A stretch of DNA of 10,425 nucleotides, from assembly GCA_964473995.1 (NCBI GenBank), contig CAYYRB010000069.1, positions 1 through 10,425 of the forward strand, read 5' to 3'. A program made the position numbers and the translations under genes. Source of the DNA: JAKRSD01 sp964473995. GTDB taxonomy: Bacteria > Bacteroidota > Bacteroidia > CAIKAF01. Below, in pieces: positions 1 through 6,832 of this stretch (positions are counted from its first letter, which is position 1; each line of letters starts with the position of its first letter). The notes below the pieces were generated by a model, which saw only the letters and a list, made by a program, of their open reading frames with translations, was not told where the DNA came from and ran no database searches.

Positions 1-1835
1 GTATTTCCGGTATCCGCGGCTCCGGCATCAGCTCCCGCATTTTGATACATGGCTGATGAGGCCTTGCCGAATACTTCCTGCAGTTTGGCCATCGCCGCAT
101 CAATCTGATCCAGATTTTGGGCAGCATGCGCCTCTTTCAGTTCTTTCAGTGCACTTTCGATTTCGGTTTTGGCATCTGCCGGCAGTTTATCCCCGAATTC
201 GCCGAGTTGTTTTTCTACCTGAAATACCAAGCTGTCTGCGGCATTCAGCTTATCCACACGTTCACGTTCTTTCTGATCGTTTTCGGCGTTGGCGGCTGCT
301 TCATCGCGCATGCGCTTGATTTCATCATCGCTCAATCCACTGGAAGCCTCAATGCGTATTTTTTGTTCTTTTCCGGTGGCTTTGTCTTTTGCCGAAACGT
401 TCAGAATTCCGTTCGCATCAATATCAAAAGTCACTTCAATCTGCGGCACTCCGCGCGGTGCGGAGGGAATGCTGTCCAGGTGAAAGCGGCCTATGGTTCG
501 GTTGTCCTTGGCCATGGCGCGTTCGCCTTGCAGGATGTGAATTTCTACCGAGGTCTGGTTGTCTGACGCGGTGGAAAACACTTCTGATTTTTTGGTTGGG
601 ATGGTAGTGTTTGACTCAATCAGCTTGGTAAACACGCCTCCGTAGGTTTCAATACCCAGCGACAGCGGAGTAACATCCAACAGCAGTACGTCTTTCACCT
701 CACCGGCGAGTACACCGCCCTGTACGGCTGCACCAAGCGCGACTACTTCATCTGGGTTTACGCTCATGTTGGGCGCCTTGCCGAAGAATTTCTGCACGGC
801 TTCACGTACGGCGGGGATACGGGTGGAACCACCTACCAAAATCACTTCGTCAATTTCGTTCACATTAAGGCCTGCGTTTTTCAGCGCCGTGCGGCAGGGA
901 GCTATCGTACGCTCCACCAGATCCGATACCAGTTGCTCAAACTTAGCCCTGGTGAGGGTTTTTACGAGGTGGCGCGGCACGTTGTCCACTACCGTAATAT
1001 AAGGCAGGTTGATTTCTGCCTGTGTGGTGCTGGAAAGTTCTATTTTGGCTTTTTCGGCTGATTCTTTCAGCCGCTGCAGCGCCATGGGATCTTTGCGCAG
1101 ATCCACATTTTCGTCGTTTTTGAATTCGTCGGCCAGCCAGTCGATGATTTTTTGATCAAAATCGTCTCCGCCCAGGTGGGTATCCCCGTCGGTGGATTTT
1201 ACTTCGAATACACCGTCGCCCAATTCCAGCACGGATACGTCGTGCGTACCGCCGCCGCAGTCGAACACGACTATTTTGGATTCGGTTTTCTTTTTATCCA
1301 AACCGTAAGCGAGGGCTGCCGCCGTGGGCTCGTTGATGATGCGCAGTACTTTCAGTCCGGCAATTTCTCCCGCTTCTTTGGTGGCCTGACGTTGTGAGTC
1401 GTTGAAGTAGGCGGGCACGGTAATAACCGCTTCGGTTACCGTCTGTCCCAGATAATCTTCGGCAGTCTGCTTCATTTTCTGGAGCACCATGGCCGAAATT
1501 TCCTGAGGTGTATACATGCGGTCTCCGATCTGTACGCGGGGGGTATCATTGTCTCCGCGCTCCACTTGGTAGGGCACGCGCGAAACTTCCTTGCTCACTT
1601 CACTGAAGCGATTTCCCATGAACCGCTTGATGGAATAAATGGTTTTGCGCGGATTGGTGATGGCCTGACGTTTGGCCGGATCACCCACTTTGCGCTCCCC
1701 GTTATCCACAAAAGCAACCACTGATGGCGTGGTTCTTTTTCCTTCATTATTGGCAATCACCACAGGCTGGTTGCCTTCCATAACGGCAACACAGGAGTTG
1801 GTTGTTCCCAGGTCTATTCCGATTACTTTTCCCAT
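1..1835 (-). CDS. dnaK: Molecular chaperone DnaK (Hsp70), C-terminal tail cut by window edge
   Basis: ATP-driven cytoplasmic chaperone that binds exposed hydrophobic peptides, working with DnaJ and GrpE (neither is in the window). The ATG at 1835 begins MGKVIGIDLGTTNSC, the phosphate-1 loop of the Hsp70 ATPase. The phosphate-2 loop reads FDCGGGTHD at residues 191-199; T197 matches the autophosphorylated Thr of E. coli DnaK. The interdomain linker VLLLDVTPLSLG is encoded near 660-700 and is followed by the beta substrate-binding domain (TIPTKKSEVF, SAPRGVPQIEV) and the helical lid. 611 codons are visible, ending in a Gly/Ala-rich stretch (NAGADAGAADTGN); only the last few tens of residues, including the usual acidic end, should be missing. 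The frame is open throughout. The gene lies downstream of the lipoprotein gene on the same strand but is separated from it by a terminator. I found no clear -33/-7 promoter in 1836-1948. Confidence 0.98.
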   Translation of the reverse strand, partial: MGKVIGIDLGTTNSCVAVMEGNQPVVIANNEGKRTTPSVVAFVDNGERKVGDPAKRQAITNPRKTIYSIKRFMGNRFSEVSKEVSRVPYQVERGDNDTPRVQIGDRMYTPQEISAMVLQKMKQTAEDYLGQTVTEAVITVPAYFNDSQRQATKEAGEIAGLKVLRIINEPTAAALAYGLDKKKTESKIVVFDCGGGTHDVSVLELGDGVFEVKSTDGDTHLGGDDFDQKIIDWLADEFKNDENVDLRKDPMALQRLKESAEKAKIELSSTTQAEINLPYITVVDNVPRHLVKTLTRAKFEQLVSDLVERTIAPCRTALKNAGLNVNEIDEVILVGGSTRIPAVREAVQKFFGKAPNMSVNPDEVVALGAAVQGGVLAGEVKDVLLLDVTPLSLGIETYGGVFTKLIESNTTIPTKKSEVFSTASDNQTSVEIHILQGERAMAKDNRTIGRFHLDSIPSAPRGVPQIEVTFDIDANGILNVSAKDKATGKEQKIRIEASSGLSDDEIKRMRDEAAANAENDQKERERVDKLNAADSLVFQVEKQLGEFGDKLPADAKTEIESALKELKEAHAAQNLDQIDAAMAKLQEVFGKASSAMYQNAGADAGAADTGN

Positions 1836-1922
1836 TTTGTTCTCTTTTGGTTTTCTGCTTTCTTTACAAGGCGTATGCCGGGAATCCATTTGGGTAAAAA
1901 GGACATTTAATTCCTCTTTTTT

Positions 1923-1942
1923 CTGCCGAAATGCACCGGCAG
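1923..1942. other. Hairpin in the dnaK upstream region
   Basis: CTGCCG (1923-1928) and CGGCAG (1937-1942) form a perfect 6-bp stem with an 8-base loop. On the dnaK strand it lies just after the T-run of the preceding terminator and is followed by A-rich sequence, so it is not itself a terminator in that direction. It may be a leader structure or a protein-binding site for dnaK, but it is not a CIRCE element (TTAGCACTC-N9-GAGTGCTAA). Function unknown. Confidence 0.35.
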
Positions 1943-1948
1943 ATGCTT

Positions 1949-1983
1949 AAAAATAAAAAAGCCTCTGCCAAATTGACAGAGGC
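1949..1983 (-). terminator. Rho-independent terminator of the lipoprotein gene
   Basis: On the minus strand, GCCTCTGTC and GGCAGAGGC (1983-1975 and 1969-1961) form a 9-position stem with one mismatch and a 5-base loop, followed at once by a T-rich run (complement of 1949-1960). It starts 22 bases past the lipoprotein stop codon and separates that gene from dnaK. Confidence 0.85.
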
Positions 1984-2004
1984 CGGTAAGAAAGGATTTG
2001 CTGA

Positions 2005-3024
2005 TCAGTTTCTTTTGAAGTTCAACTGATCGGTATTGGGACTGAGAATGAGCGTGTCTTTCTGGGATTCAGCCAGTGGGAGGTTGAACCGCGAGAACTT
2101 GCTGCGTCCCGCAAAAAGACCGAGGCCGTTCTGAATGTTGGTGTAAACGGGTTTTTCCTGAATCAGCCCGATGGAAGGTTTATTTACGTTGATGTAAGTA
2201 TTCAATTCTTCCGTGCCCACATACATATTGAAGGTAAGAGTTCCTATCACCCGTTTTACGTCGGGTTTTACGGTAACGGTTTCTTTCAGGAAGAGGAAAA
2301 ACGAATTTTGGGGCAGATTTAGCAGCATTTCAGATCCGATTTCATCGTTGGTGGATACCTGCGGAATGAGTCTCCATACGGCAGAATCCGGCTTGGTTTC
2401 ATTTGTGGTCAGGTTAACTTCGGTCCAGCGGAATACGATTTCGGGTTGGTAAACACGCCCGTTTATGGCTGTTCTCCAACGGATGTTATACCCCTGACCG
2501 GAAAGGCTGTTGAAGATGATGGTTCCCGCATTCGGGTTGATGAAGAGGTTGGTGGCCGTCGTGTAAACCAGTCCCGTTTCGGACGTAATCTTCTTATCCA
2601 GCTTGGTGTTGGTGATGTCCAGGTTGTATTTTCTGAATTCGTTGAGCTGGGCGGTGGATTTAAACAGCATAAAACCCTCCTGCGCAAAATCGCCTGAATC
2701 CTTTATGGCTCCGGGTACATGCTGGAAGGTGATGGGAGCGTCCAGATTTCCCGTGGTCGGGTTTTCGCCTTGAATGCGCACGATCAGATCGGCGGGGTCG
2801 TAGCGGAGCGAATCCGGAATCTGGGCGGTTTCCAATACATTCCCGTTCACCAGAAATGCCTTCTGAATGCGGATGTAGTGCGCGGTATCTTTGGGATTGA
2901 GCAGGCAATACACAATGGGCGTATCTTCGTAGCTGCCCGTCAGATCCACCTCATTGCTGCAGGAATACCAGGCGAAGAGAGGTGCAAAGAGGGCAATCCA
3001 TTTTATTTTTTGCATAAACGACAT
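2005..3024 (-). CDS. Putative lipoprotein of unknown function, DUF4249-like in style
   Basis: A secreted, probably lipid-anchored protein of 339 residues. The N-terminus has a short basic part (MQKIK), a hydrophobic stretch (WIALFAPLFAWY) and then Ser-Cys at residues 21-22, a plausible though loose lipobox typical of Bacteroidota. The mature part opens with NEVDLTGSYEDTPIVY followed by LLNPKDTAHYIRIQKAFL. That pattern, an early statement of a beta-rich domain with a conserved 'D-T-x-H-Y-I-R-I', resembles Bacteroidota lipoproteins often labelled DUF4249; this is from memory and not verified. The frame stays open to 3114, but I chose the ATG at 3024 because a TATATTTG promoter box lies inside that longer frame and because the signal peptide starts there. 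The ATG at 3015 is also possible. It is divergent from panB, with its own promoter and terminator, so it is a single-gene unit. No enzymatic motif seen. Confidence 0.8.
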   Translation of the reverse strand: MSFMQKIKWIALFAPLFAWYSCSNEVDLTGSYEDTPIVYCLLNPKDTAHYIRIQKAFLVNGNVLETAQIPDSLRYDPADLIVRIQGENPTTGNLDAPITFQHVPGAIKDSGDFAQEGFMLFKSTAQLNEFRKYNLDITNTKLDKKITSETGLVYTTATNLFINPNAGTIIFNSLSGQGYNIRWRTAINGRVYQPEIVFRWTEVNLTTNETKPDSAVWRLIPQVSTNDEIGSEMLLNLPQNSFFLFLKETVTVKPDVKRVIGTLTFNMYVGTEELNTYINVNKPSIGLIQEKPVYTNIQNGLGLFAGRSKFSRFNLPLAESQKDTLILSPNTDQLNFKRN

Positions 3025-3049
3025 GCGGAATAGTTCAACGGTTATCCGG

Positions 3050-3057
3050 CAAATATA
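3050..3057 (-). promoter_or_regulatory. -7 promoter box of the lipoprotein gene
   Basis: The minus strand reads TATATTTG, a perfect match to the Bacteroidota -7 consensus TAnnTTTG. The expected TTG 19 bases upstream is not conserved. Transcription would start near 3043, giving a leader of about 20 bases before the ATG at 3024; this argues against the longer frame beginning at 3114. Confidence 0.6.
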
Positions 3058-3092
3058 GAAACAAAGCCGGAAACGAACGGCAGACAAATTCT

Positions 3093-3100
3093 TACCTTTG
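3093..3100 (+). promoter_or_regulatory. -7 promoter box of panB
   Basis: TACCTTTG matches TAnnTTTG exactly; no good -33 TTG is visible. A start near 3107 would give a leader of about 24 bases before the ATG at 3131. It overlaps the alternative TTG start at 3098, which makes that start unlikely. Together with the box at 3050-3057 it makes a back-to-back promoter region for the lipoprotein gene and panB. Confidence 0.55.
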
Positions 3101-3130
3101 TCGCTCATTAACAAAATTTACCGGCACGTC

Positions 3131-3949
3131 ATGTCTGCAGCATCGGGTGAAATAAAGAAAGTGACCACGCACAAACTGCGTGAAATGAAGCATAACGGAG
3201 AGAAAATTTCCATGCTCACCGCCTACGATTACAGCATGGCCAAGCTGGTGGATATGGCCGGCATTGATGTAATTCTGGTGGGTGATTCCGCGTCCAACGT
3301 TATGGCGGGACACGAAACCACGCTGCCGATTACGCTGGATCAAATGATTTATCACGCCTCGGGAGTGCTGAGAGCCGTGAGCCGTGCCCTGGTGGTGGTG
3401 GATCTTCCCTTCGGTTCGTATCAGGGAAATTCCAAAGAGGCATTGAACTCCGCCATACGCGTAATGAAAGAAACGGGGGCACATGCCGTGAAAATGGAAG
3501 GTGGCGCCGAAATTGCCGAAAGCATCGAACGCATTTTGAAAGCGGGCATTCCCGTGATGGGGCACTTAGGGCTTACACCTCAATCAATTTATAAATTCGG
3601 CACCTACACCGTAAGGGCTAAAGAAGATGCGGAGGCTCAAAAACTGCGTGAGGACGCCAAAATTTTGGAGGAAGCCGGTTGTTTCAGTCTGGTGCTCGAA
3701 AAGATTCCCGCGTCATTGGCAACGGAAGTGGCCCAAAGTCTGGATATTCCGGTCATCGGTATAGGAGCCGGCTCGGGTGTAGACGGACAAGTGCTGGTGC
3801 TACACGATATGCTGGGCATCACCACGGAATTCAAACCGCGCTTTCTGCGCCGTTATTTGGAGCTGGGCACCGAAATCAATAAAGCGGTAAAACAATACGT
3901 GGCCGACGTGAAATCGGGCGATTTTCCCGCTTCCGGAGAACAATACTGA
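3131..3949 (+). CDS. panB: 3-methyl-2-oxobutanoate (ketopantoate) hydroxymethyltransferase PanB
   Basis: Cytoplasmic enzyme that transfers a hydroxymethyl group from 5,10-methylene-tetrahydrofolate to 2-oxoisovalerate, the first committed step of pantothenate and coenzyme A synthesis. At 272 residues it is near the normal family length and has the full set of PanB landmarks: MLTAYDYSMAK (28-38), ILVGDSASNV with the metal-ligand Asp52, DLPFGSYQ with Asp91, KMEGG with Glu123, GHLGLTPQS (144-152), the likely catalytic Glu190 in LVLEKIP, and GIGAGSGVDGQVLVLHDMLG (210-229). I chose ATG 3131 over the upstream in-frame TTG at 3098 because the latter falls in the promoter box. The RluA-family gene begins 7 bases after its stop, so the two are probably co-transcribed. 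No other pantothenate genes are present. Confidence 0.97.
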   Translation: MSAASGEIKKVTTHKLREMKHNGEKISMLTAYDYSMAKLVDMAGIDVILVGDSASNVMAGHETTLPITLDQMIYHASGVLRAVSRALVVVDLPFGSYQGNSKEALNSAIRVMKETGAHAVKMEGGAEIAESIERILKAGIPVMGHLGLTPQSIYKFGTYTVRAKEDAEAQKLREDAKILEEAGCFSLVLEKIPASLATEVAQSLDIPVIGIGAGSGVDGQVLVLHDMLGITTEFKPRFLRRYLELGTEINKAVKQYVADVKSGDFPASGEQY

Positions 3950-3956
3950 TAAGCGG

Positions 3957-4670
3957 GTGAAGATCACGCAAAGCGACATTCTTTTTGAGGACAACCACCT
4001 CATCGCGGTGAATAAAAAGGCCGGGTGGATCGTTCAGCCCGACAAAACCGGGGACGATTCCATGGAGGAAAGCGTTAAACTTTTCCTAAAGAACAAATAT
4101 AAAAAGCCGGGTAACGTTTTTGTGGGCGTGACTCATCGCATAGACAGACCGGTAAGCGGGTTGGTGCTATTTGCCAAAACCTCCAAGGCCCTTGCCCGGC
4201 TCAATGCCCTGTTTCAGGAGCGTAAAATGGAAAAAACGTATCTGCTCATAAGCCGCGGAGCCCCTCCCGAACCGGTGGGAAAGCCCGTGCATTATTTGGT
4301 GCGCGATACCAAAAACAACAAATCGGCCGTGAGTCTGAACCCCTCTGCCGGTGCCGTTCGCTGCGAACTGGCTTACCGCACCGAGGCGCAGAGCGACAGT
4401 TTTCGGCTGTTGCAGGTTTGGCCGCATACGGGGAGGCACCACCAAATCCGGGTGCAGATGGCTGCGCTGGGTTGCCCCATCACAGGAGACGTGAAGTATG
4501 GTGACCGCCGGGCCAATGAGGACCGATCCATCTGCCTGCATGCGTTTTCGCTGCGGTTCCAACATCCGGTCAGCGGAGAAGAAATTGCGCTGTTTGCCCC
4601 GCCGCCCGAACACAAATTTTGGCGGATATTCGAAGAATCCATCCGTCCGCTCATGAAACCTAGAGCATGA
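3957..4670 (+). CDS. RluA-family RNA pseudouridine synthase
   Basis: Converts a specific uridine in rRNA or tRNA to pseudouridine; the target cannot be read from sequence. The start is GTG at 3957 (MKITQSDILFEDNHLIAVNK), 7 bases past the panB stop. In its 237 residues are the RluA-type opening 'ILFEDNHLIAVNKKAG', the catalytic motif HRIDRPVSGLVLFAKT with catalytic Asp63, and the C-terminal motif TGRHHQIRVQMAALGCPI followed by GDVKYG. There is no N-terminal S4 RNA-binding domain, so it belongs to the short single-domain members (RluA/TruC-like) rather than full-length RluC or RluD. Pairing with panB looks like a translational or transcriptional unit, not a functional link. Family assignment is secure, the subfamily is not. 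Confidence 0.93.
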   Translation: MKITQSDILFEDNHLIAVNKKAGWIVQPDKTGDDSMEESVKLFLKNKYKKPGNVFVGVTHRIDRPVSGLVLFAKTSKALARLNALFQERKMEKTYLLISRGAPPEPVGKPVHYLVRDTKNNKSAVSLNPSAGAVRCELAYRTEAQSDSFRLLQVWPHTGRHHQIRVQMAALGCPITGDVKYGDRRANEDRSICLHAFSLRFQHPVSGEEIALFAPPPEHKFWRIFEESIRPLMKPRA

Positions 4671-4689
4671 AGAAAAGAAAAAGAAAATG

Positions 4690-4697
4690 TATTTTTG
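4690..4697 (+). promoter_or_regulatory. -7 promoter box of the OmpH/Skp-like gene
   Basis: TATTTTTG fits TAnnTTTG and lies 25 bases before the ATG at 4723, a spacing that puts the transcript start about 18 bases upstream of the gene. No TTG at -33 is seen. It suggests that the chaperone gene is transcribed apart from panB and the pseudouridine synthase gene. Confidence 0.5.
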
Positions 4698-4722
4698 CAA
4701 CCTTGTTATATAAAACGATAAA

Positions 4723-5274
4723 ATGAAAAAATCAATCCTGACGGCCATAAGTGCCACCGTTCTTACCACTGTGGTAACTTTTGCCCAAACCAAAAAAATA
4801 GGTCATGCCGACCTGATGAGCATCGTGGCCATCATGCCCGAAAAAGCTCAGGCAGACACCGCATACGCGGCCTATTCCAAAGAGCTGGAAAATGAATATT
4901 ACGCGTTGGAAAAAGAACTCCGTGATTTAACTGCCGATTATGAAGCCAACAAAGCCACGCGCTCCGAAGGCATGAATAAGATTAAGGAAGACAAAATAAT
5001 GGCCAAACAGCAGGAGATGCAGCAGTTTGCCCAGGTTACCATTCAGCAGGAACTGCAGGAAAAGCAATTTAAGCTGATGACACCGATTATCGATAAGGTG
5101 GAACTTACCATTAAGGAAGTGGCCAAAGAAAAAGGGTACACCTATGTGTTTGACCGCAGTGAAGGCGGCGCCATGCTCATGTGGGACGATGCGGATGCGC
5201 TGGATATGGACGTAAAGAAAAAATTAGGCCTTCCGCTTACGGAGCAGCCTAAAATGGAACCGAAAACAAAATAA
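4723..5274 (+). CDS. OmpH/Skp-family periplasmic chaperone
   Basis: Likely a periplasmic holdase that carries unfolded outer-membrane proteins. The 183-residue product begins with a classical signal peptide (MKKS, hydrophobic run 5-20, probable cleavage after Ala21 in TFAQ). The mature part starts KKIGHADLMSIVA, the usual first beta strand of OmpH proteins. A charged, Gln/Glu/Lys-rich helical region follows at about 45-120 (for example KELENEYYALEKELRDL and MAKQQEMQQFAQ) and would form the coiled-coil arms. It then closes with GYTYVFDRSEGGAMLMW, the C-terminal strand pair that defines the family, and a Lys/Pro-rich tail. A promoter lies just upstream and a strong terminator just downstream, so it is probably monocistronic. 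In other Bacteroidota OmpH genes commonly sit beside bamA; here that is not so. Confidence 0.92.
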   Translation: MKKSILTAISATVLTTVVTFAQTKKIGHADLMSIVAIMPEKAQADTAYAAYSKELENEYYALEKELRDLTADYEANKATRSEGMNKIKEDKIMAKQQEMQQFAQVTIQQELQEKQFKLMTPIIDKVELTIKEVAKEKGYTYVFDRSEGGAMLMWDDADALDMDVKKKLGLPLTEQPKMEPKTK

Positions 5275-5277
5275 GGG

Positions 5278-5300
5278 AAAGGGGCTCAGGCCCCTTTTTT
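5278..5300 (+). terminator. Rho-independent terminator after the OmpH/Skp-like gene
   Basis: GGGGC (5281-5285), TCAG loop, GCCCC (5290-5294), then six T (5295-5300). The AAA before the stem can pair with the first T residues, which lengthens the stem and could let it work in both directions. It begins 3 bases past the stop codon. Confidence 0.93.
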
Positions 5301-5351
5301 ATTGAACCATTCCTTTAGGGATGTGTTTAATGAATGCATAAAACAATCCAT

Positions 5352-5759
5352 ATGAAGGTAGCCGTATTCCGCAAAGCCCATTTCAATGCAGCCCACCGTC
5401 TGTATAATCCGGCGTGGACCGATGAAAAGAACCAGGCCGTGTTCGGCAAGTGTAACAACCCCTCTTTTCATGGGCACAATTACAACCTGGAAGTGAAGGT
5501 GACGGGCGAAATTGATCCGGAAACAGGCTACGTAATCGATACCAAATTTTTGGCAGATCTCATCAAACGGGAGGTGGAGGAGCGCTTTGATCACCGCAAC
5601 CTGAATTTGGATTGTGAAGCATTTAAAGAACTTAATCCCACGGCAGAGCATATCGCCGTGGTGATACATGGTCTGCTGCGGCCGCACCTGAAACCCGAGC
5701 TGGATCTGCAAATCCGCCTGTATGAAACGGAGCGGAACTTTGTGGAATTTCCCGCCTGA
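5352..5759 (+). CDS. 6-pyruvoyl / 6-carboxy-tetrahydropterin synthase (QueD/PTPS family)
   Basis: A zinc enzyme acting on dihydroneopterin triphosphate. It makes either 6-carboxytetrahydropterin for queuosine (QueD) or 6-pyruvoyltetrahydropterin for biopterin-type cofactors. From ATG 5352 the protein has 135 residues: zinc ligands His15 (HFNAAHRL), His40 and His42 (FHGHNY), catalytic Cys34 (FGKCNNP), the Asp80-His81 pair (FDHRNLN) and Glu125 (YETERNF). The in-frame ATG at 5334 would add only MHKTIH; I prefer 5352 since the family normally starts right at the first strand (MKVAVFRKAHF). The stretch GEIDPETGYVIDTK and the ending YETERNFVEF look more like the animal PTPS pattern than E. coli QueD, so the product is uncertain. 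Its stop codon lies inside the left copy of the 51-base repeat. No other queuosine gene is nearby. Confidence 0.92.
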   Translation: MKVAVFRKAHFNAAHRLYNPAWTDEKNQAVFGKCNNPSFHGHNYNLEVKVTGEIDPETGYVIDTKFLADLIKREVEERFDHRNLNLDCEAFKELNPTAEHIAVVIHGLLRPHLKPELDLQIRLYETERNFVEFPA

Positions 5760-5798
5760 TTCAGCGCCCGATGAATTCGCGGAATTCTTCCGCACTGC
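5748..5798. repeat. 51-base perfect direct repeat, left copy
   Basis: Identical base for base to 7976-8026 (offset 2228). It holds the last three codons and stop of the QueD-like gene (5748-5759), one base, then on the minus strand the final 11 codons and stop of the GH25 gene. Matching continues at GGA 5744-5746 with one mismatch at 5747. It contains the dyad GCGGAA-TTC-TTCCGC at 5779-5793. The right copy is the one in use by GH25; this copy is in use by the QueD-like gene. Confidence 0.97.
5761..5798 (-). pseudogene. Orphan 3' end of the GH25 gene
   Basis: On the minus strand this encodes SAEEFREFIGR and a stop, exactly the C-terminus of the intact GH25 protein whose gene ends at 7989. Upstream of it (5799 onward) there is no further resemblance to GH25. 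It is therefore a scar of duplication, not a gene. The matching scar on the other side is 7976-7987, which carries the last codons of the QueD-like gene (FPA and stop). Confidence 0.75.
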
Positions 5799-5854
5799 TT
5801 TGATATGTCTGTTTTTTTTATTGAAAAATGACTGTACAGGCTTTACATTTCCAG

Positions 5855-5928
5855 AAGGTTAACAGCCGACAGTAAATTGATTTTAAGTAAACGAAAGCGT
5901 TGTAATTGTTTAAACGCCTGTTAACCTT
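5855..5928. repeat. 11-bp perfect inverted repeat upstream of the LpxH-like gene
   Basis: AAGGTTAACAG (5855-5865) and CTGTTAACCTT (5918-5928) are exact reverse complements, 52 bases apart, each centred on the palindrome GTTAAC. Such paired sites suit a repressor or activator binding two half sites and looping DNA, or a long hairpin in the leader. The right arm overlaps a weak -7 box, which favours an operator. Confidence 0.7.
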
Positions 5929-5929
5929 A
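5900..5929 (+). promoter_or_regulatory. Possible promoter of the cassette genes
   Basis: TTG (5900-5902), exactly 19 bases, then TAACCTTA (5922-5929), which matches TAnnTTTG at four of six fixed positions. Spacing agrees with the Bacteroidota rule, the -7 box is weak. A start near 5936 would give a leader of about 25 bases to the ATG at 5961. Confidence 0.3.
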
Positions 5930-5960
5930 AAAAAACCCAAGACCACGATGTTTGTATCGG

Positions 5961-6815
5961 ATGAACAACCTCGAAAGAAGAAATCTGGAAGTTGCTGTTA
6001 TCAGTGATTTGCATTTAGGGACCTTCGGTTGTCACGCTTCAGAAATTGTTCAGTACCTAAAAACGATACGGCCAAAAATATTGGTGCTTAACGGAGACAT
6101 CATTGATATTTGGCAATTCCGCAAAAAGTACTTTCCACCTTCCCACATTCAGGTGATTAAAGAGGTGCTAAAACTAATTGAATTGGGTACGGTGGTTTAT
6201 TACATCACAGGAAATCATGATGAAGCATTGCGGAAATATTCCGGAACCCAATTGGGAAGTATTATTCTGGATGATAAGCTTGTTTTGGAATTGGATGGTA
6301 AACGTACCTGGATTTTTCACGGCGATGTATTTGATGCCACAACAAAAGGAAGTGCCAAATTTATCGCCAAGCTGGGTGGACAAGGATATGATCTATTGAT
6401 TTGGATAAACCATTGGATCAATAAAATACTCATTTTTTTCGGCCAGGAAAAACGCAGTTTTTCTAAAAAAGTGAAGAGCAGTGTGAAGAGGGCTGTAGCC
6501 TGGGTTGGGAACTTTGAAAATACGGCCGCAGAATTGGCGATAAGGGAAGGTTTTGATTATGTCATCTGCGGGCACATACATCAGCCCCAAAAGCGCAAAG
6601 TAGAAATGAACGGGAAGTTCACCGTTTACCTGAACAGTGGAGATTGGGTTGAAAATCTGACTGCTTTGGAATACGCCCAAGGTGAATGGAACATTTATTA
6701 CCATGAAAGCCAAATGAAGGGGGGAAACAGTGACTTTTCGTTTACTTCTCAAGTATCCAAGATTCCGGATGTTCTGACTCAAAAAGTAGCATTTTGGATA
6801 CAAAGTGCCCTGTAA
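5961..6815 (+). CDS. LpxH-like metallophosphatase (UDP-2,3-diacylglucosamine diphosphatase family)
   Basis: A calcineurin-like phosphoesterase. The closest functional model is LpxH, which cleaves UDP-2,3-diacylglucosamine to lipid X in lipid A synthesis at the inner membrane. The 284 residues show every metal-site motif in order: ISDLHLG (Asp16, His18), NGDIIDIW (Asp46, Asp49), TGNHDE (Asn85, His86), FHGD (His120) and CGHIHQP (His205, His207). A basic, amphipathic region (about 145-182, with WINHWINKILIFF then many Lys/Arg) could seat it on the membrane. ATG 5961 is chosen; the frame extends to a TTG at 5952. Length exceeds that of E. coli LpxH (about 240) by a C-terminal part after residue 245 with no motif. 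The glycosyltransferase gene starts 17 bases after its stop, so the pair is likely an operon. Base use is clearly more AT-rich than the flanks. It may be a paralogue acting on another lipid-linked diphosphate. Confidence 0.85.
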   Translation: MNNLERRNLEVAVISDLHLGTFGCHASEIVQYLKTIRPKILVLNGDIIDIWQFRKKYFPPSHIQVIKEVLKLIELGTVVYYITGNHDEALRKYSGTQLGSIILDDKLVLELDGKRTWIFHGDVFDATTKGSAKFIAKLGGQGYDLLIWINHWINKILIFFGQEKRSFSKKVKSSVKRAVAWVGNFENTAAELAIREGFDYVICGHIHQPQKRKVEMNGKFTVYLNSGDWVENLTALEYAQGEWNIYYHESQMKGGNSDFSFTSQVSKIPDVLTQKVAFWIQSAL

Positions 6816-6832
6816 TACACCCCAGACAAAAC

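Noticed and set aside
191..197. DnaK residues 191-199 (FDCGGGTHD) as a damaged ATPase loop
   Set aside because: The residues differ from E. coli (DLGGGTFD), but as far as I recall THD occurs in other Bacteroidota DnaK proteins and the key Gly and Thr are kept. Coordinates here are residue numbers, not bases.
56..1397. Several plus-strand frames of 60-150 codons across the first 1.4 kb
   Set aside because: They lie antisense to dnaK, whose reading frame is continuous with clear Hsp70 motifs; none has a recognisable domain.
1950..1983. Inverted repeat upstream of dnaK considered as a CIRCE or heat-shock operator
   Set aside because: The sequence does not match CIRCE, and a T-run follows the stem on the minus strand, so it is the terminator of the preceding gene.
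3092..3565. Minus-strand frame of 157 codons, His-rich
   Set aside because: Antisense to panB, no promoter or domain; composition reflects the complementary codons.
4167..4793. Minus-strand frame of 208 codons
   Set aside because: Antisense to the pseudouridine synthase gene and running into the next gene's start; no motif.
5286..5795. Minus-strand frame of 169 codons across the QueD-like gene and the left repeat
   Set aside because: Shadow of the QueD-like gene that also runs through the terminator; its start lies in the GH25 scar in a different frame from GH25.
5748..5798. 51-base repeat as part of a CRISPR array
   Set aside because: Only two copies, 2.2 kb apart, made of gene ends; no spacers or cas genes.
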